DNA from: Palleronia marisminoris
GTDB taxonomy: Bacteria > Pseudomonadota > Alphaproteobacteria > Rhodobacterales > Rhodobacteraceae
Length of the DNA: 64,000 nt
Direction: 5' to 3'
Assembly: GCF_900172315.1 (NCBI RefSeq)
Contig: NZ_FWFV01000007.1
Coordinates: 155,920-219,919, forward strand
The translations under genes and the position numbers were made by a program. The stretch's first letter is position 1. Every line of letters begins with the position of its first letter. Shown here in pieces: positions 27,751 through 38,106 of the stretch. The notes below the pieces were generated by a model. It searched no databases. It was given only the letters and a program-made list of their open reading frames with translations, and had not been told where the DNA came from.

Positions 27751-28482
27751 ATGGCCGACACCGCGAAGACTGCCCCGAACCCCTGGCTCAGACGCCTGCC
27801 GATCCTCGTGATCGCCGTGGTCGCCCTGGTCGGCGCGTTCACCCTGGGCGATTGGGTCAGCTTCGACACGCTGGCCGATAATCGCGAGCGCCTGTTGGCG
27901 TTCCGTGACGCGCACTATGTCTGGGCGGTCGGCGTCTTCATGCTGTGCTACGCGCTGATCGTCGCCTTCTCGCTGCCCGGGGCGACCCTGGCGACGCTGA
28001 CCGGCGGCTTCCTGTTCTCGCTCTTTCCCGGTGTGCTTTACAACGTCACGGCAGCCACGATCGGCGCGGTCGGCATCTTCCTTGCGGCGCGCTGGGGGCT
28101 CGGCGACCGGCTCGAGGCGCGGATGAACGCGAGCGAGGGCATGATCCGCCGCATCAAGGAGGGCATCGACGAGAATCAGTGGTCGATGCTGTTCCTCGTC
28201 CGCCTGGTCCCCGCGGTGCCGTTCTTCGTCGCCAACCTCGTGCCCGCCTTCATGGGCGTCCCGCTCTGGCGCTACGCGGTCACGACCTTCTTCGGGATCA
28301 TGCCGGGGGCACTGGTGTTCACCTCGGTCGGCGCGGGGCTGGGCGAGGTGTTCGCGCGGGGCGAGACGCCCGACCTGTCGATCATCTTCGCGCCCGAGAT
28401 CCTGTTGCCGATCCTCGGCCTCTGCCTTCTCGCGGCGTCACCCATCATCCTCAAGGCCGTGCGCGGCCGGAAAGGGGTCTGA
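27751..28482 (+). CDS. TVP38/TMEM64 (DedA-like) membrane protein
   Basis: 243 residues, about six hydrophobic segments. The central PGATLATLTGGFLFSLFPG and the re-entrant motif region with RLVPAVPFFVANLVPAFMGV are characteristic of the TVP38/VTT family, related to DedA and predicted to act in lipid or ion transport at the inner membrane. Three nt before the next flavoenzyme gene, the two are likely cotranscribed; this pairing recurs in bacteria. The substrate is unknown. Confidence 0.88.
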   Translation: MADTAKTAPNPWLRRLPILVIAVVALVGAFTLGDWVSFDTLADNRERLLAFRDAHYVWAVGVFMLCYALIVAFSLPGATLATLTGGFLFSLFPGVLYNVTAATIGAVGIFLAARWGLGDRLEARMNASEGMIRRIKEGIDENQWSMLFLVRLVPAVPFFVANLVPAFMGVPLWRYAVTTFFGIMPGALVFTSVGAGLGEVFARGETPDLSIIFAPEILLPILGLCLLAASPIILKAVRGRKGV

Positions 28483-28485
28483 CCC

Positions 28486-29901
28486 ATGGAAAAGATCACC
28501 TGCGACGTCTGCATCATCGGCGCCGGCTCGGGCGGCCTGTCCGTCGCCGCGGGCGCCGCGCAGATGGGCGCGAACGTCGTCCTGATCGAGGGGCACAAGA
28601 TGGGCGGCGACTGCCTTAACTACGGCTGCGTCCCGTCGAAATCCCTGATCGCCAGCGCCGCGCGTGCCTACGGCATGGCGCACTCGGACCCTTTCGGCAT
28701 CGCCTCCGTCGAGCCGCAGATCGACTACGGCGCCACGAAAGATCACGTCGCCCGCGCCATCGAGGCCATCGCGCCGATGGACAGCCAGGAGCGGTTCGAG
28801 GGCTTCGGCGTCCGCGTCATCCGCGAATGGGCGCGCTTCACCGGCGAGCGCACCATCGCCACCGACAGCCATGAGATCACCGCCCGCCGCATCGTCATCG
28901 CCACCGGGTCGCGCCCCCTCGTCCCGCCGATGGAGGGGCTGGACGGCGTCGACTACCTCACGAACGAGACGATCTTCGACCTGCGCGAGCGCCCCGACCA
29001 CCTGCTGATCATCGGCGGCGGCAATGTCGGCATGGAACTGGCGCAGGCTCACCGGCGCCTCGGCTCGAAGGTCACGGTGATCGGGGGCTCGAAGGCCCTG
29101 CCCAAGGACGATCCCGAGGCGTCGGCCGTCGTGCTGGACCAGCTTCGCCAAGAAGGGGTCGAGATCGTCGAGGGCCAGCACGCCAAGCGCGTCAGCAAGG
29201 GCCCCGAGGGCATCAGGGTCGAGACGGATGACGGCAGCTACACCGGCTCGCATCTTCTGGTCGCCGTGGGGCGCAGCGTGAACCTCGACCGGCTGGACCT
29301 CGGTGCAGGCAACGTCGCCCATGACAAGGCGGTCACGGTTGACGACCGCCTGCGCTCAACCACCAACAAGCGTGTCTTCGCGATCGGCGATGCGGCGGGG
29401 CGGATGCAGTTCACCCACGTCGCGGGCTACCATGCCGGCGTCGTCGTCCCGCAGATCATGTTCGGCGTGCCCTCGAAGGCCAGGCAGAACCACATCCCCT
29501 GGTGCACCTACACGGACCCCGAACTCGCCCAGGTCGGCCTGACCGAGGCGCAGGCGCGCGAGAAGCACGGCGACAAGCTGCGGGTCGTGCGGTTCAACTA
29601 CGACGAGAACGACCGCGCCAACGCGACGGGCCAGACGACCGGCTTCGTCAAGGTCTCGGTCGTGGGGGGCAAGCCGGTGGGTGCCACCATCGTCGGCGCC
29701 GAGGCCGGAGAGTTGATCTCGACCTGGGCGCTGGCCATCGCCAACGGGCTCAAGATGCGCGCGATCTCGAACACCGTGCTGCCTTATCCCACGCTGACCG
29801 AAATCAACAAGCGCGCGGCCGGTGCCTACTTCTCGCCAATCCTGTTCGAGAACGATAAGGTCAAGCGCGTGGTGCGGCTGGTCCAGAGGTATCTGCCATG
29901 A
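28486..29901 (+). CDS. FAD-dependent disulfide oxidoreductase (mercuric-reductase/lipoamide-dehydrogenase-like)
   Basis: 471 residues. FAD-binding GAGSGG (about residues 12-17), redox-active disulfide GGDCLNYGCVPSKSL (residues 42-56), NAD(P)H-binding GGGNVGMELAQ, the second FAD motif AIGDAAG, and a C-terminal dimerisation domain. No N-terminal heavy-metal domain and no vicinal C-terminal cysteines of true MerA are present, so a mercuric reductase role is doubtful; membership of the family that accompanies TVP38 proteins is more apt. Physiological acceptor unknown. Confidence 0.9.
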   Translation: MEKITCDVCIIGAGSGGLSVAAGAAQMGANVVLIEGHKMGGDCLNYGCVPSKSLIASAARAYGMAHSDPFGIASVEPQIDYGATKDHVARAIEAIAPMDSQERFEGFGVRVIREWARFTGERTIATDSHEITARRIVIATGSRPLVPPMEGLDGVDYLTNETIFDLRERPDHLLIIGGGNVGMELAQAHRRLGSKVTVIGGSKALPKDDPEASAVVLDQLRQEGVEIVEGQHAKRVSKGPEGIRVETDDGSYTGSHLLVAVGRSVNLDRLDLGAGNVAHDKAVTVDDRLRSTTNKRVFAIGDAAGRMQFTHVAGYHAGVVVPQIMFGVPSKARQNHIPWCTYTDPELAQVGLTEAQAREKHGDKLRVVRFNYDENDRANATGQTTGFVKVSVVGGKPVGATIVGAEAGELISTWALAIANGLKMRAISNTVLPYPTLTEINKRAAGAYFSPILFENDKVKRVVRLVQRYLP

Positions 29902-29911
29902 GCGAGGGCCG

Positions 29912-31306
29912 ATGCTGAACACCCTTTCAGGCCGCTTCCTGATCCTGACGATCGGCTTCGTGATGCTGGCCGAGGTGCTGATCTTCGTGCCCTCGGTCGC
30001 GCGCTTCCGCGAGGATTACCTGTCCTCGCGCCTCGAACGGGCGCAGATCGCGTCGCTGGCGCTGCTGGCGGGCGAGACGATCTCGCCCGAGCTGGAACAG
30101 GAGCTTTTGCGCAACGCCGAGGTCTACAACGTCGTCCTCGTGCGCGACCAGACCCGGCAGCTTGCCCTCTCCTCCACCATCCCTGCGCCGATCTCGGACA
30201 CCTACGACCTGCGCGACCCTGGCGGGCTGGAGCTGATCACCGACGCGATGCAGGCGCTGTTTTCGGGCGGCGACCGGGTGATCCGGGTGATCGGCGCGCC
30301 GGTGCGCGAGGGCGGCGAGCTGATCGAGGTCACGATGGCCGCCGAACCCCTGCATGCCGCGATGATCGACTACGGCATCCGCATCCTGATCCTGTCGGCG
30401 CTGATCTCGATCGTCACCGCGTTGCTTCTTTTCGCGGCCGTGCGCCGCTTCCTGGTCAAGCCGATCCGAGGCGTGGTGGGCGCGATGCAAAGCTACGCCG
30501 CCGCCCCCGAAGACGCCCGCCGGATCATCCAGCCCACCGCCGGCGTGGACGAGCTGCGCCGCGCCGAGATCGCGCTGCAATCCATGCAGACCCAGCTGAC
30601 ATCCGCCCTGCGCCAGAAAGAGCGTCTCGCCCAGCTTGGCGGCGCGGTCGCCAAGATCAGCCACGACCTGCGCAACGTGCTGACGACGGCCCAGCTTTTC
30701 GCCGACCGGATGGAGGGGTCGTCCGACCCCACCGTGTCGCGCCTGGCGCCCAAGCTCATCAGCTCGATCAGCCGCGCCATCTCGATCTGCGAATCCACGC
30801 TGGCCTTCGGAAAGGCCGAGGAACCACCCCCCCAGCTCACCCGCGTGATGCTGGCCGATCTCGTGTCGGACGTGCTTGACGGCGAGCGCCTCGCCACCGG
30901 AGACGCTGAAATCTCCTTCGCCGAGGATGTCCCCGCCGGCATGTCCCTGCGCGCCGACCCCGAACAGCTCTACCGCGTCCTGGGCAACCTCGTGCGCAAC
31001 GCGCGCCAGGCGATGGTGTCGCAAGGCCGCCCGGGCGAGATCGCCATTTCCGCCGACGAGACCGAGGCCGACTGGACCATCCGCGTCACCGACACCGGCC
31101 CCGGCCTGCCCGAAAAGGCCCGCGCCCACCTGTTCCAGCCATTCCAGTCCGCCTCCAAGCGCGGCACGGGGCTGGGCCTTACCATCGCCCAGGACCTCGT
31201 GCGCGGCCATGGCGGCGATCTGCGCCTGCTCGATACCGGCCCCGAAGGCACCGCCTTCGAAATCCGCCTGCCCAAGACCGTCATCCGCCTCGACGCGGCG
31301 GAATAG
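29912..31306 (+). CDS. sensor histidine kinase, orphan
   Basis: 464 residues. Helix 1 (FLILTIGFVMLAEVLIFVPS), an extracytoplasmic segment to about residue 155, helix 2 (ILILSALISIVTALLLFAAV), HAMP-like linker, dimerisation motif AKISHDLRNVLTTAQL (His near residue 250), and HATPase motifs NLVRNARQA, DTGPGLP and GTGLGLTIA. The H-box reads HDLRN, a variant of HExxN. No response regulator is adjacent, and 10 nt separate it from the flavoenzyme gene, so it is probably part of that transcript. The start at 29912 is preferred to the frame opening at 29822. Confidence 0.88.
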   Translation: MLNTLSGRFLILTIGFVMLAEVLIFVPSVARFREDYLSSRLERAQIASLALLAGETISPELEQELLRNAEVYNVVLVRDQTRQLALSSTIPAPISDTYDLRDPGGLELITDAMQALFSGGDRVIRVIGAPVREGGELIEVTMAAEPLHAAMIDYGIRILILSALISIVTALLLFAAVRRFLVKPIRGVVGAMQSYAAAPEDARRIIQPTAGVDELRRAEIALQSMQTQLTSALRQKERLAQLGGAVAKISHDLRNVLTTAQLFADRMEGSSDPTVSRLAPKLISSISRAISICESTLAFGKAEEPPPQLTRVMLADLVSDVLDGERLATGDAEISFAEDVPAGMSLRADPEQLYRVLGNLVRNARQAMVSQGRPGEIAISADETEADWTIRVTDTGPGLPEKARAHLFQPFQSASKRGTGLGLTIAQDLVRGHGGDLRLLDTGPEGTAFEIRLPKTVIRLDAAE

Positions 31307-31319
31307 GCTCCCTTCATCC

Positions 31320-31361
31320 TGCCCGAAATACTCCGGGGAGCGCGAGGGGCAGCGCCCCTCG
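31320..31361. repeat. GC-rich intergenic repeat unit with hairpin
   Basis: tgcccgaaatactccgggga is followed by the stem cgaggggc (31343-31350) with gcccctcg (31354-31361). From memory, similar CCCGAAATACTCC-plus-hairpin units are scattered between genes in Rhodobacteraceae. Only one copy is present in this window. It may also act as the kinase-gene terminator. Confidence 0.5.
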
Positions 31362-31419
31362 TTCCGCCCTCTCGACCTCGCCTCCGCTTCCGGTCACCTT
31401 GCGCCCAAAGGAGAGCCCG

Positions 31420-32232
31420 ATGCCCGACTACCACATCCCCCCCGCCGGCCTGCCGCCGCAGACCCAGCTGATGGAGACCCGCGCCGTCTTCACCGACGCC
31501 TACGCCTTCATCCCCGGCACCACCGTGCGCGACATCACCGCCTCGGCCCTTCCGGGCTGGGACAAGACGCGCCTGTGGATCATCGCGCGCCCGATGACGG
31601 GCTTCGCCGAGACGTTCTCGCACTACCTGATGGAGGTCGCCCCCGGCGGCGGCTCGGACGCGCCCGAACCCGACACGCAGGCGCAGGGCGCGCTTTTCGT
31701 CACCGGCGGGGCGGGGCAGGTCACCATCGAGGGGACCGCGCACGACGTCGGCCCCGGCAGCTACGTCTATATCCCCGCCGGTACCGCCTGGTCGCTGCGC
31801 GCCGAGGACACGCTGACCTTCCACTGGGTCCGCAAGCGTTACGTTCCGGCGCCGGGCCTCGCCGCCCCCGAACCCATCGTCACCTCGGATGCCGAGGTCG
31901 CGCCGACGCCGATGCCCGACACCGGCGGCGTCTGGGCCACGACCCGCTTCGTCGATCCCGCCGACCTGCGCCACGACATGCATGTCACCATCGTCACCTT
32001 CCAGCCCGGCGGCGTGATCCCGTTCCCCGAGACCCACGTGATGGAGCACGGCCTCTACGTCCTCGAAGGCAAGGCGGTCTATCGCCTGAATAAGGACTGG
32101 GTCGAGGTCGAGGCCGGCGACTACATGTGGCTGCGCGCCTTCTGCCCGCAGGCCTGCTATGCGGGCGGGCCGGGGCCGTTCCGCTACCTGCTCTACAAGG
32201 ACGTCAACCGCCACGCGGCGCTGACGCTCTGA
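31420..32232 (+). CDS. allE: (S)-ureidoglycine aminohydrolase
   Basis: 270 residues, a bicupin. The second cupin contains ETHVMEHGLYVLEGKAVYRL and DYMWLRAFCPQACYAGGPG, the Mn-binding signature of the ureidoglycine aminohydrolase family. The enzyme releases ammonia from (S)-ureidoglycine in allantoin breakdown. Allantoinase and allantoicase genes are not within this window. A good Shine-Dalgarno (AAAGGAGAG) supports the ATG at 31420. Confidence 0.88.
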   Translation: MPDYHIPPAGLPPQTQLMETRAVFTDAYAFIPGTTVRDITASALPGWDKTRLWIIARPMTGFAETFSHYLMEVAPGGGSDAPEPDTQAQGALFVTGGAGQVTIEGTAHDVGPGSYVYIPAGTAWSLRAEDTLTFHWVRKRYVPAPGLAAPEPIVTSDAEVAPTPMPDTGGVWATTRFVDPADLRHDMHVTIVTFQPGGVIPFPETHVMEHGLYVLEGKAVYRLNKDWVEVEAGDYMWLRAFCPQACYAGGPGPFRYLLYKDVNRHAALTL

Positions 32233-32291
32233 CGTTGCCGCGTCGCGGCGGCGTGCTAGGCTCCCGGGCGCACAAGCGAAGGGGCGGCAAC

Positions 32292-33119
32292 ATGGATGAA
32301 CGCACGGCAGAGGCCATCGTCGAGGCGGTCAGGGACGTGGCGCGGGCCGAGATCATGCCCCGCTTCCGCGCCCTCTCGCCCGGTGATGTCGAGACCAAGA
32401 CCGGTCCCGAGGACCTCGTGACCGTCGCCGACACCGCCGCCGAAGACGCTTTGACCCGCCGCCTCGCCGAGATCCTGCCCGGCGTCGGCGTCGTGGGTGA
32501 AGAGGCGGTCGAGGATGATCCGACGATCCTGGACCAGCTGGCCCGGCCGGATCCCTGCCTCGTCATCGACCCGATCGACGGCACCTGGAACTTCGCCCGC
32601 GGCCTGGCGGTTTTCGGCGTCATCATCGCCCTTCGCGAGGCCGGAAAGACCGTCATGGGCCTGCTCTACGATCCGGTCTGCGACGACTGGATGATCGCGC
32701 GGGCGGGGCAGGGCGCGCATTTCGTCCGCGCCGACGGAAGCCGCGTGGCGCTGTCCACCCGCGCCGGGCGCGAGCCGGCGATGGAAACGGGCTACCTTCC
32801 GTTGGGCATGTTCGACCAGCGCAGCAAGGAGGCGCTCGCCCCCCTTCTGCCGGCGTTCTCGCGGGTGCAGTCGCTGCGTTGCTCGCTCTATGAATATCGG
32901 ACTTTGGCGGCGGGGCACGTGGATTGGCTGGTCGCGTCGGGTTCGAAGCCGTGGGATCACCTTGCCGGGCAACTCGTCGTGGAAGAGGCCGGTGGCGTCT
33001 GGGGCACGCTCGCCGGCGGCCCCTACGATCCAACCAACCGCGAGCAGGTCCTGCTGGCGACCGCCGCGCCGGAACGGCTGGACACCCTGCGCGGGACCCT
33101 CTCGCACGCCCTCGGGTAA
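32292..33119 (+). CDS. inositol-monophosphatase-family phosphatase
   Basis: 275 residues. Metal-binding motif VIDPIDGTWNFARG (about residues 93-106), upstream GEEAVEDD (Glu ligand), and SKPWDHLAGQLVVEEAG near the end. These Mg-dependent phosphatases act on inositol phosphates, histidinol phosphate or related sugars; the sequence alone does not choose. It lies between the ureidoglycine hydrolase and the beta-oxidation operon. Confidence 0.88.
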   Translation: MDERTAEAIVEAVRDVARAEIMPRFRALSPGDVETKTGPEDLVTVADTAAEDALTRRLAEILPGVGVVGEEAVEDDPTILDQLARPDPCLVIDPIDGTWNFARGLAVFGVIIALREAGKTVMGLLYDPVCDDWMIARAGQGAHFVRADGSRVALSTRAGREPAMETGYLPLGMFDQRSKEALAPLLPAFSRVQSLRCSLYEYRTLAAGHVDWLVASGSKPWDHLAGQLVVEEAGGVWGTLAGGPYDPTNREQVLLATAAPERLDTLRGTLSHALG

Positions 33120-33132
33120 TTCCGCACAGCGG

Positions 33133-33163
33133 AACCACGTTTCAACAGACGGAAATGGTGGTT
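33133..33163. promoter_or_regulatory. imperfect palindrome upstream of the beta-oxidation operon
   Basis: Arms aaccac-g-tttc (33133-33143) and gaaa-tg-gtggtt (33152-33163) about an 8-nt centre, 50 nt before the first fad gene. A second short palindrome TTCCGC-aca-GCGGAA lies at 33120-33134. The placement suits a repressor site of a TetR- or GntR-type fatty-acid regulator, but no regulator gene adjoins it. Confidence 0.4.
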
Positions 33164-33213
33164 GCGTCTGGCGACCATGAGGCTAGCTTTCCCCCGAATA
33201 CGGGGAGAGAGCC

Positions 33214-35280
33214 ATGTCCGACACTGTCCGCTATGACCGCGAGGGCGCGGTCGCCATCGTCACCGTCGACAACCCGCCGGTCAACGCGCTGGGCCACGCG
33301 GTCCGGCAGGCACTGGTCGCGGCCTTCGATCGGTTCGAAGCCGACGACGCCGAGATCGCCGTCCTGACCGGGGCGGGCCGCCTGTTCCTCGGCGGCGCCG
33401 ACATCTCGGAATTCGGCAAGCCGCCGGCCGAGCCATCGCTGCCCGACGTGATCGGCCGGATCGAGCGCTGCGCCAAGCCCGTCGTCGCCGCCATCCACGG
33501 TGCGGCGCTGGGCGGGGGCCTCGAGGTCGCGATGGGCTGCCACTACCGCGTGGCGCTGACCGGGACGAAGCTCGGCCTGCCCGAGGTGACGCTGGGCCTC
33601 ATCCCCGGCGCCGGCGGAACCCAGCGCGCGCCGCGCCTGATGGGCCTGGACGCCGCGGTCGAGTTGATGACCACGGGCAAGCCGATCGAGCCCGAGAAGG
33701 CGCAGGTCTACGGCCTGATCGACCGGGTGGTCAGCGTGGACGAGCCGCGCCTCGCCGGCATCGCCTATGCCGAGCAGCTTCTGGCCGAGGGCGCCACCAC
33801 CCGTCCCACCCGCGACCTGCCCGCCCCCGACGCGCCGAAGCGCGACCTGGAAACCTGGCGCGAGCTGCTGGAGCAGCGTCACATGGGCGAGATTGCGCAG
33901 AACCGCGCCGCCGAGGCCGCGTTCCGCACGCTCGACACGCCGTTCGACGAAGGGATGGCCGCCGAGCGCGAGGCGTTCCTCGACCTCATCAAGTCCCGGC
34001 AGAGCGACGCCCTGCGCCACGCCTTCTTCCTCGAGCGGCAGGTCTCGCGCCTGCCCGAGCTGAAGGGGGTTGAGCCGCGCGAGATCGCCAGCGTCGGCGT
34101 GATCGGCGGCGGCACGATGGGGGCGGGCATCGCCACGGCCTGCCTGCTGGCGGGCCTGTCGGTCACGCTGATCGAGACGGATGCGGTGCGGGCCGAAAAG
34201 GCCTACCTGACCGTGTCCAAGAACCTCGACGGCGCGGTCGAGCGCGGCAAGATGAGCGAAGATGCCCGCCGCGCCGCCGATTTGACCACCACCGTCGAAT
34301 ACGAGGCGCTCAGCGAGGCCGACATCGTCGTCGAGGCCGTGTTCGAGTCGATGGACGTCAAGCGGCAGGTCTTCGCGCAGCTCGACGGGCTGATGAAGCA
34401 GGGGGCGGTGCTGGCGACGAACACGTCGTATCTCGACGTGAACCAGATCGCCGACGCGACGGGCCGCCCGCAGGACGTGATCGGGCTGCACTTCTTCTCG
34501 CCCGCGCACGTGATGCGGCTGGTCGAGGTGGTGGTCGCGGACAAGACCGCGCCCGAGGTCACGGCGACGGCCTTCGCGCTGGCCAAGAAGCTGAAGAAGG
34601 TCGCCGTCCGCTCGGGCGTCTGCGACGGGTTCATCGGCAACCGCATCCTCAGCCACTACCGCGCCGCCGCGACCGAGATGGTGCTGAAGGGCGCCTCGCC
34701 CTACCAGATCGACGCCGCGATCGAGCGCTTCGGCTTCAAGATGGGCCCCTACAAGGTCGCCGACCTCGCCGGCCTCGACATCGGCCACGCTACCCGTGCG
34801 CGCAAGGGCCCGCAGCCGGGCGAGGTGAACCCCGACTGGGACGATCGCCTGAACGAGATGGGCCGCCTTGGCCGCAAGACCGGCCGCGGCTACTACACCT
34901 ATGACGACGGCACCAAGGAAGACCCCGAGGTCCCGCAGATCATCGAGGACATCCGCGCCGCCAAGGGCATCGAGCCGCGCGACTTCAACGAGACCGAGCT
35001 GGTCGAGCGCTACATGACCGCCATGGTCAACGAGGCGGCGAAGGTCGTAGGCGAGGGAATCGCGAAGCGGCCGCTCGACGTGGATGCTGTGCTGCTGTTC
35101 GGCTACGGCTTCCCGCGCTTCCGCGGCGGGCCGATGAAATACGCGGATCACGTCGGGCTGCGCGTCATCTCGGACCGGATCGACCGCTACGCCGCCGAGA
35201 ATCCCGAATTCTGGCAGAAAGCCCCCCTGATCGCCGAACTGGTCGAGCGGGACGGCACCTTCGAGGAGTTGAACACATGA
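33214..35280 (+). CDS. bifunctional enoyl-CoA hydratase / 3-hydroxyacyl-CoA dehydrogenase
   Basis: 688 residues. The N-terminal crotonase domain (about 1-180) has both catalytic glutamates, in [14 protein letters not shown] and [17 protein letters not shown]. The NAD-binding domain starts at about residue 293 ([16 protein letters not shown]), followed by the HCDH His-Glu pair in [16 protein letters not shown]. It hydrates trans-2-enoyl-CoA and oxidises the 3-hydroxyacyl-CoA, as in FadB/FadJ. It overlaps the thiolase gene by 4 nt (ATGA). Confidence 0.95.
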   Translation: MSDTVRYDREGAVAIVTVDNPPVNALGHAVRQALVAAFDRFEADDAEIAVLTGAGRLFLGGADISEFGKPPAEPSLPDVIGRIERCAKPVVAAIHGAALGGGLEVAMGCHYRVALTGTKLGLPEVTLGLIPGAGGTQRAPRLMGLDAAVELMTTGKPIEPEKAQVYGLIDRVVSVDEPRLAGIAYAEQLLAEGATTRPTRDLPAPDAPKRDLETWRELLEQRHMGEIAQNRAAEAAFRTLDTPFDEGMAAEREAFLDLIKSRQSDALRHAFFLERQVSRLPELKGVEPREIASVGVIGGGTMGAGIATACLLAGLSVTLIETDAVRAEKAYLTVSKNLDGAVERGKMSEDARRAADLTTTVEYEALSEADIVVEAVFESMDVKRQVFAQLDGLMKQGAVLATNTSYLDVNQIADATGRPQDVIGLHFFSPAHVMRLVEVVVADKTAPEVTATAFALAKKLKKVAVRSGVCDGFIGNRILSHYRAAATEMVLKGASPYQIDAAIERFGFKMGPYKVADLAGLDIGHATRARKGPQPGEVNPDWDDRLNEMGRLGRKTGRGYYTYDDGTKEDPEVPQIIEDIRAAKGIEPRDFNETELVERYMTAMVNEAAKVVGEGIAKRPLDVDAVLLFGYGFPRFRGGPMKYADHVGLRVISDRIDRYAAENPEFWQKAPLIAELVERDGTFEELNT

Positions 35281-36452
35281 GCCGCGCCGTCATCGTCTCG
35301 GTCGCCCGCACCCCCGTCGGCAAGGCCCACCGGGGCGCCTTCAACCGCACCCACGGCGCCGACATGGGCGGCCACGCCACGCGCCATGCCGTTGACCGCG
35401 CCGGCATTGACCCCGCGCTGATCGAGGATTCGATCTGGGGCTGCGGCTATCCGCAAGGCGCCACGGGCCGCAACATCGCCCGCCAGGCGGCGGTCCGTGC
35501 CGGGCTGCCGGTGACGGTGGCGGGGACCACGGTGAACCGGTTCTGCGCGAGCGGCTTGCAGGCCATCGCCATGGGCGGTCACATGATCGCGTCCGAAGGG
35601 GCGAAGGCGGTTCTGGTCGGCGGCCTCGAGTCGATCAGCCGCGTCCAGCCGCCCCCGGACGAGACGCCGAACGACTGGATCATGGCGCACAAGCCCGACC
35701 TCTATTTGCCGATGATCGACACCGCCGACATCGTGGCCGAACGCTACGGCATCAGCCGCGAGGCGCAGGACGAGCTGGCGCTGGCGTCCCAGCAACGGAC
35801 CGCCGCCGCGCAGGAAGCGGGGCGGTTCGACGACGAGATCGTGCCGATGGAGGTCACCCAAGCCGTCAAGGACAAGGCCACGGGCGAGACCTCTGAGCAG
35901 ACCCGTGTGGTTGCGCAGGACGAGTGCAACCGCCCGGGCACAACGCTGGAGGGGCTGAAAAGCCTGGAGCCCGTGCGCGGCGAGGGGAAATACGTCACCG
36001 CCGGCAACGCGAGCCAGCTTTCGGACGGTGCCGCGGCGCTGGTGATGATGGACGAGGCCGAGGCCGAGCGACTGGGGCTGGAACCGCTGGGCGCCTTCCG
36101 CGGCTATGCGGTTGCGGGCTGCGAGCCGGACGAGATGGGCATCGGCCCCGTCTTCGCCGTGCCGCGCCTGCTGGAGCGGCAGGGTGTCGGCGTCGACGAC
36201 ATCGACCTATGGGAGCTGAACGAGGCCTTCGCGTCGCAGCTGCTCTACTGCCGCGACAAGCTCGGGATCCCCGACGACCGGCTGAACGTCGATGGCGGCT
36301 CGATCTCGATCGGGCACCCGTTCGGGATGACCGGCGCGAGGACCACCAGCCACCTGCTGATCGAGGGCAAGCGCCGGGGCGCCAAGCTGGGCGTGGTGAC
36401 CATGTGCATCGGCGGCGGTCAGGGTGCCGCCGGCCTGTTCGAGATCTTCTGA
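35277..36452 (+). CDS. acetyl-CoA acyltransferase (thiolase)
   Basis: 391 residues. Nucleophilic Cys in [17 protein letters not shown] (about residue 90), the NEAFA loop, the GHPFG motif in [12 protein letters not shown], and CIGGGQG near the C-terminus. It cleaves 3-ketoacyl-CoA to acetyl-CoA plus a shortened acyl-CoA, and can split acetoacetyl-CoA. Coupled by overlap to the bifunctional enzyme. Confidence 0.95.
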   Translation: MSRAVIVSVARTPVGKAHRGAFNRTHGADMGGHATRHAVDRAGIDPALIEDSIWGCGYPQGATGRNIARQAAVRAGLPVTVAGTTVNRFCASGLQAIAMGGHMIASEGAKAVLVGGLESISRVQPPPDETPNDWIMAHKPDLYLPMIDTADIVAERYGISREAQDELALASQQRTAAAQEAGRFDDEIVPMEVTQAVKDKATGETSEQTRVVAQDECNRPGTTLEGLKSLEPVRGEGKYVTAGNASQLSDGAAALVMMDEAEAERLGLEPLGAFRGYAVAGCEPDEMGIGPVFAVPRLLERQGVGVDDIDLWELNEAFASQLLYCRDKLGIPDDRLNVDGGSISIGHPFGMTGARTTSHLLIEGKRRGAKLGVVTMCIGGGQGAAGLFEIF

Positions 36453-36453
36453 A

Positions 36454-36855
36454 GTGGCCGGTCCGGTCCTGAGGGACGAGACGGGGGCGCAGCGCGCGCT
36501 TGGCTACGTGCTCGACCTCAGTGGCGAGACGGCGCGCGCCACGATGACAGTGGACGACCGGCACACGAACCGGACGGGGCGGCTGCACGGTGGGCTCGCC
36601 ACGCTGTTGCTGGACAGCGCGATGGGGGGCACGGCCTCGCTGGCGCTGGACCCCGATGGATCGCACCCGGTGGTCACGCTGTCGTTGACGACCAACTACC
36701 TCGCCGCCGGCGCGCCGGGAGACGAGCTGATCGCCACCGCCCGCATCCAGGGCGGCGGGCGCAAGGTGAAATACGTGGACGGCACGCTGGCCACGGCGGA
36801 CGGACGGATCATCGCGACGGCGACGGGCGTGTTCAAGTCCATCGCGCGGGGCTAG
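36454..36855 (+). CDS. hotdog-fold thioesterase (PaaI-like)
   Basis: 133 residues from the GTG at 36454, one base after the thiolase stop. The hotdog signature RLHGGLATLLLDSAMGG, with an Asp in the helix, followed by TTNYLAAGAPGD, places it with PaaI-type acyl-CoA thioesterases. It may release stalled acyl-CoA during beta-oxidation. Substrate range is inferred. Confidence 0.9.
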   Translation: MAGPVLRDETGAQRALGYVLDLSGETARATMTVDDRHTNRTGRLHGGLATLLLDSAMGGTASLALDPDGSHPVVTLSLTTNYLAAGAPGDELIATARIQGGGRKVKYVDGTLATADGRIIATATGVFKSIARG

Positions 36856-36879
36856 ACCTAGGACATTGGAGGACACGAC

Positions 36880-38091
36880 ATGGCGAAGGACACCAAGGGC
36901 CACGGCCCCGAGCTTGGCAGTTTCGAATGGAGCGACCCGATGCTCCTCGAGACGCAACTGACCGAGGACGAGCGGATGCTGCGCGACGCGGCCCGCCAGT
37001 TCGCCACAGAGGTGCTGCAGCCGCGCGTGGCCGAGGCGTACCGCGCCGAATCGGACGCGCCCGACCTCTTCCCGATGATGGGGCAGGCGGGGCTCCTGGG
37101 CGTCACGGTGCCCGAGGAATATGGCGGGCTCGGCGCCAACTACGTCACCTACGGACTTGTCGCGCGCGAGGTCGAGCGGGTGGATTCGGGCTATCGCTCG
37201 ATGATGTCGGTGCAGTCGTCGCTGGTGATGTACCCGATCCACGCCTACGGCTCCGAGGAGCAGAAGCAGAAGTTCCTGCCCGGCCTCGCCAGCGGCGAGC
37301 TGATCGGCTGCTTTGGCCTGACCGAACCTGACGCGGGCTCGGACCCCGGCGGCATGAAGACCGTCGCGAAGAAGACGGACGGCGGCTACGTGCTGAACGG
37401 CGCGAAGATGTGGATCTCGAATTCGCCCTTCGCCGATGTCTTCGTCGTCTGGGCCAAGTCCGAGGCGCATGACGGCAAGATCCGGGGCTTCGTGCTGGAG
37501 AAGGGCATGAAGGGCCTGTCGGCGCCCAAGATCGGCGGCAAGCTGTCTCTGCGGGCCTCGACCACGGGCGAGATCGTCATGGACGGCGTCGAGGTCGGCG
37601 AGGACGCCCTGCTGCCGAACGTGCAGGGCCTCAAAGGGCCGTTTGGCTGCCTGAACCGCGCGCGCTACGGCATCTCCTGGGGCGCCATGGGCGCGGCCGA
37701 GGCGTGCTGGCACGCCGCGCGCAGCTATGGGCTGGAGCGCAAGCAGTTCGACAAGCCGATCGCCGGGACGCAGCTGTTCCAGAAGAAGCTCGCCGACATG
37801 CAGACCGAGATCGCGCTGGGGCTTCAGGGCTCGCTGCGGCTGGGGCGCATGATGGACGAGGGGCAGGCCTCGCCCGAGCTCGTCAGCCTGATGAAGCGCA
37901 ACAATTGCGGCAAGGCGCTGGAGATCGCGCGGGCGGCGCGGGACATGCATGGCGGCAACGGGATCAGCGACGAGTACCCGGTGATGCGCCACATGATCAA
38001 CCTCGAGACGGTGAACACCTACGAGGGCACCCATGACGTGCACGCCCTGATCCTCGGCCGGGCGCAGACGGGGATACAGGCGTTCTTCTGA
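36880..38091 (+). CDS. gcdH: glutaryl-CoA dehydrogenase
   Basis: 403 residues, acyl-CoA dehydrogenase fold. FAD-binding segments [15 protein letters not shown] and [15 protein letters not shown] are typical of glutaryl-CoA dehydrogenase, and the C-terminal [19 protein letters not shown] contains its catalytic Glu. It oxidatively decarboxylates glutaryl-CoA to crotonyl-CoA (lysine and tryptophan catabolism). Crotonyl-CoA is a substrate of the first gene of this operon. Confidence 0.93.
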   Translation: MAKDTKGHGPELGSFEWSDPMLLETQLTEDERMLRDAARQFATEVLQPRVAEAYRAESDAPDLFPMMGQAGLLGVTVPEEYGGLGANYVTYGLVAREVERVDSGYRSMMSVQSSLVMYPIHAYGSEEQKQKFLPGLASGELIGCFGLTEPDAGSDPGGMKTVAKKTDGGYVLNGAKMWISNSPFADVFVVWAKSEAHDGKIRGFVLEKGMKGLSAPKIGGKLSLRASTTGEIVMDGVEVGEDALLPNVQGLKGPFGCLNRARYGISWGAMGAAEACWHAARSYGLERKQFDKPIAGTQLFQKKLADMQTEIALGLQGSLRLGRMMDEGQASPELVSLMKRNNCGKALEIARAARDMHGGNGISDEYPVMRHMINLETVNTYEGTHDVHALILGRAQTGIQAFF

Positions 38092-38106
38092 GGCACGGCC
38101 AGCACG

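Noticed and set aside
28486..29901. mercury resistance (merA)
   Set aside because: No metal-binding N-terminal domain, no C-terminal Cys pair, no merR/merT.
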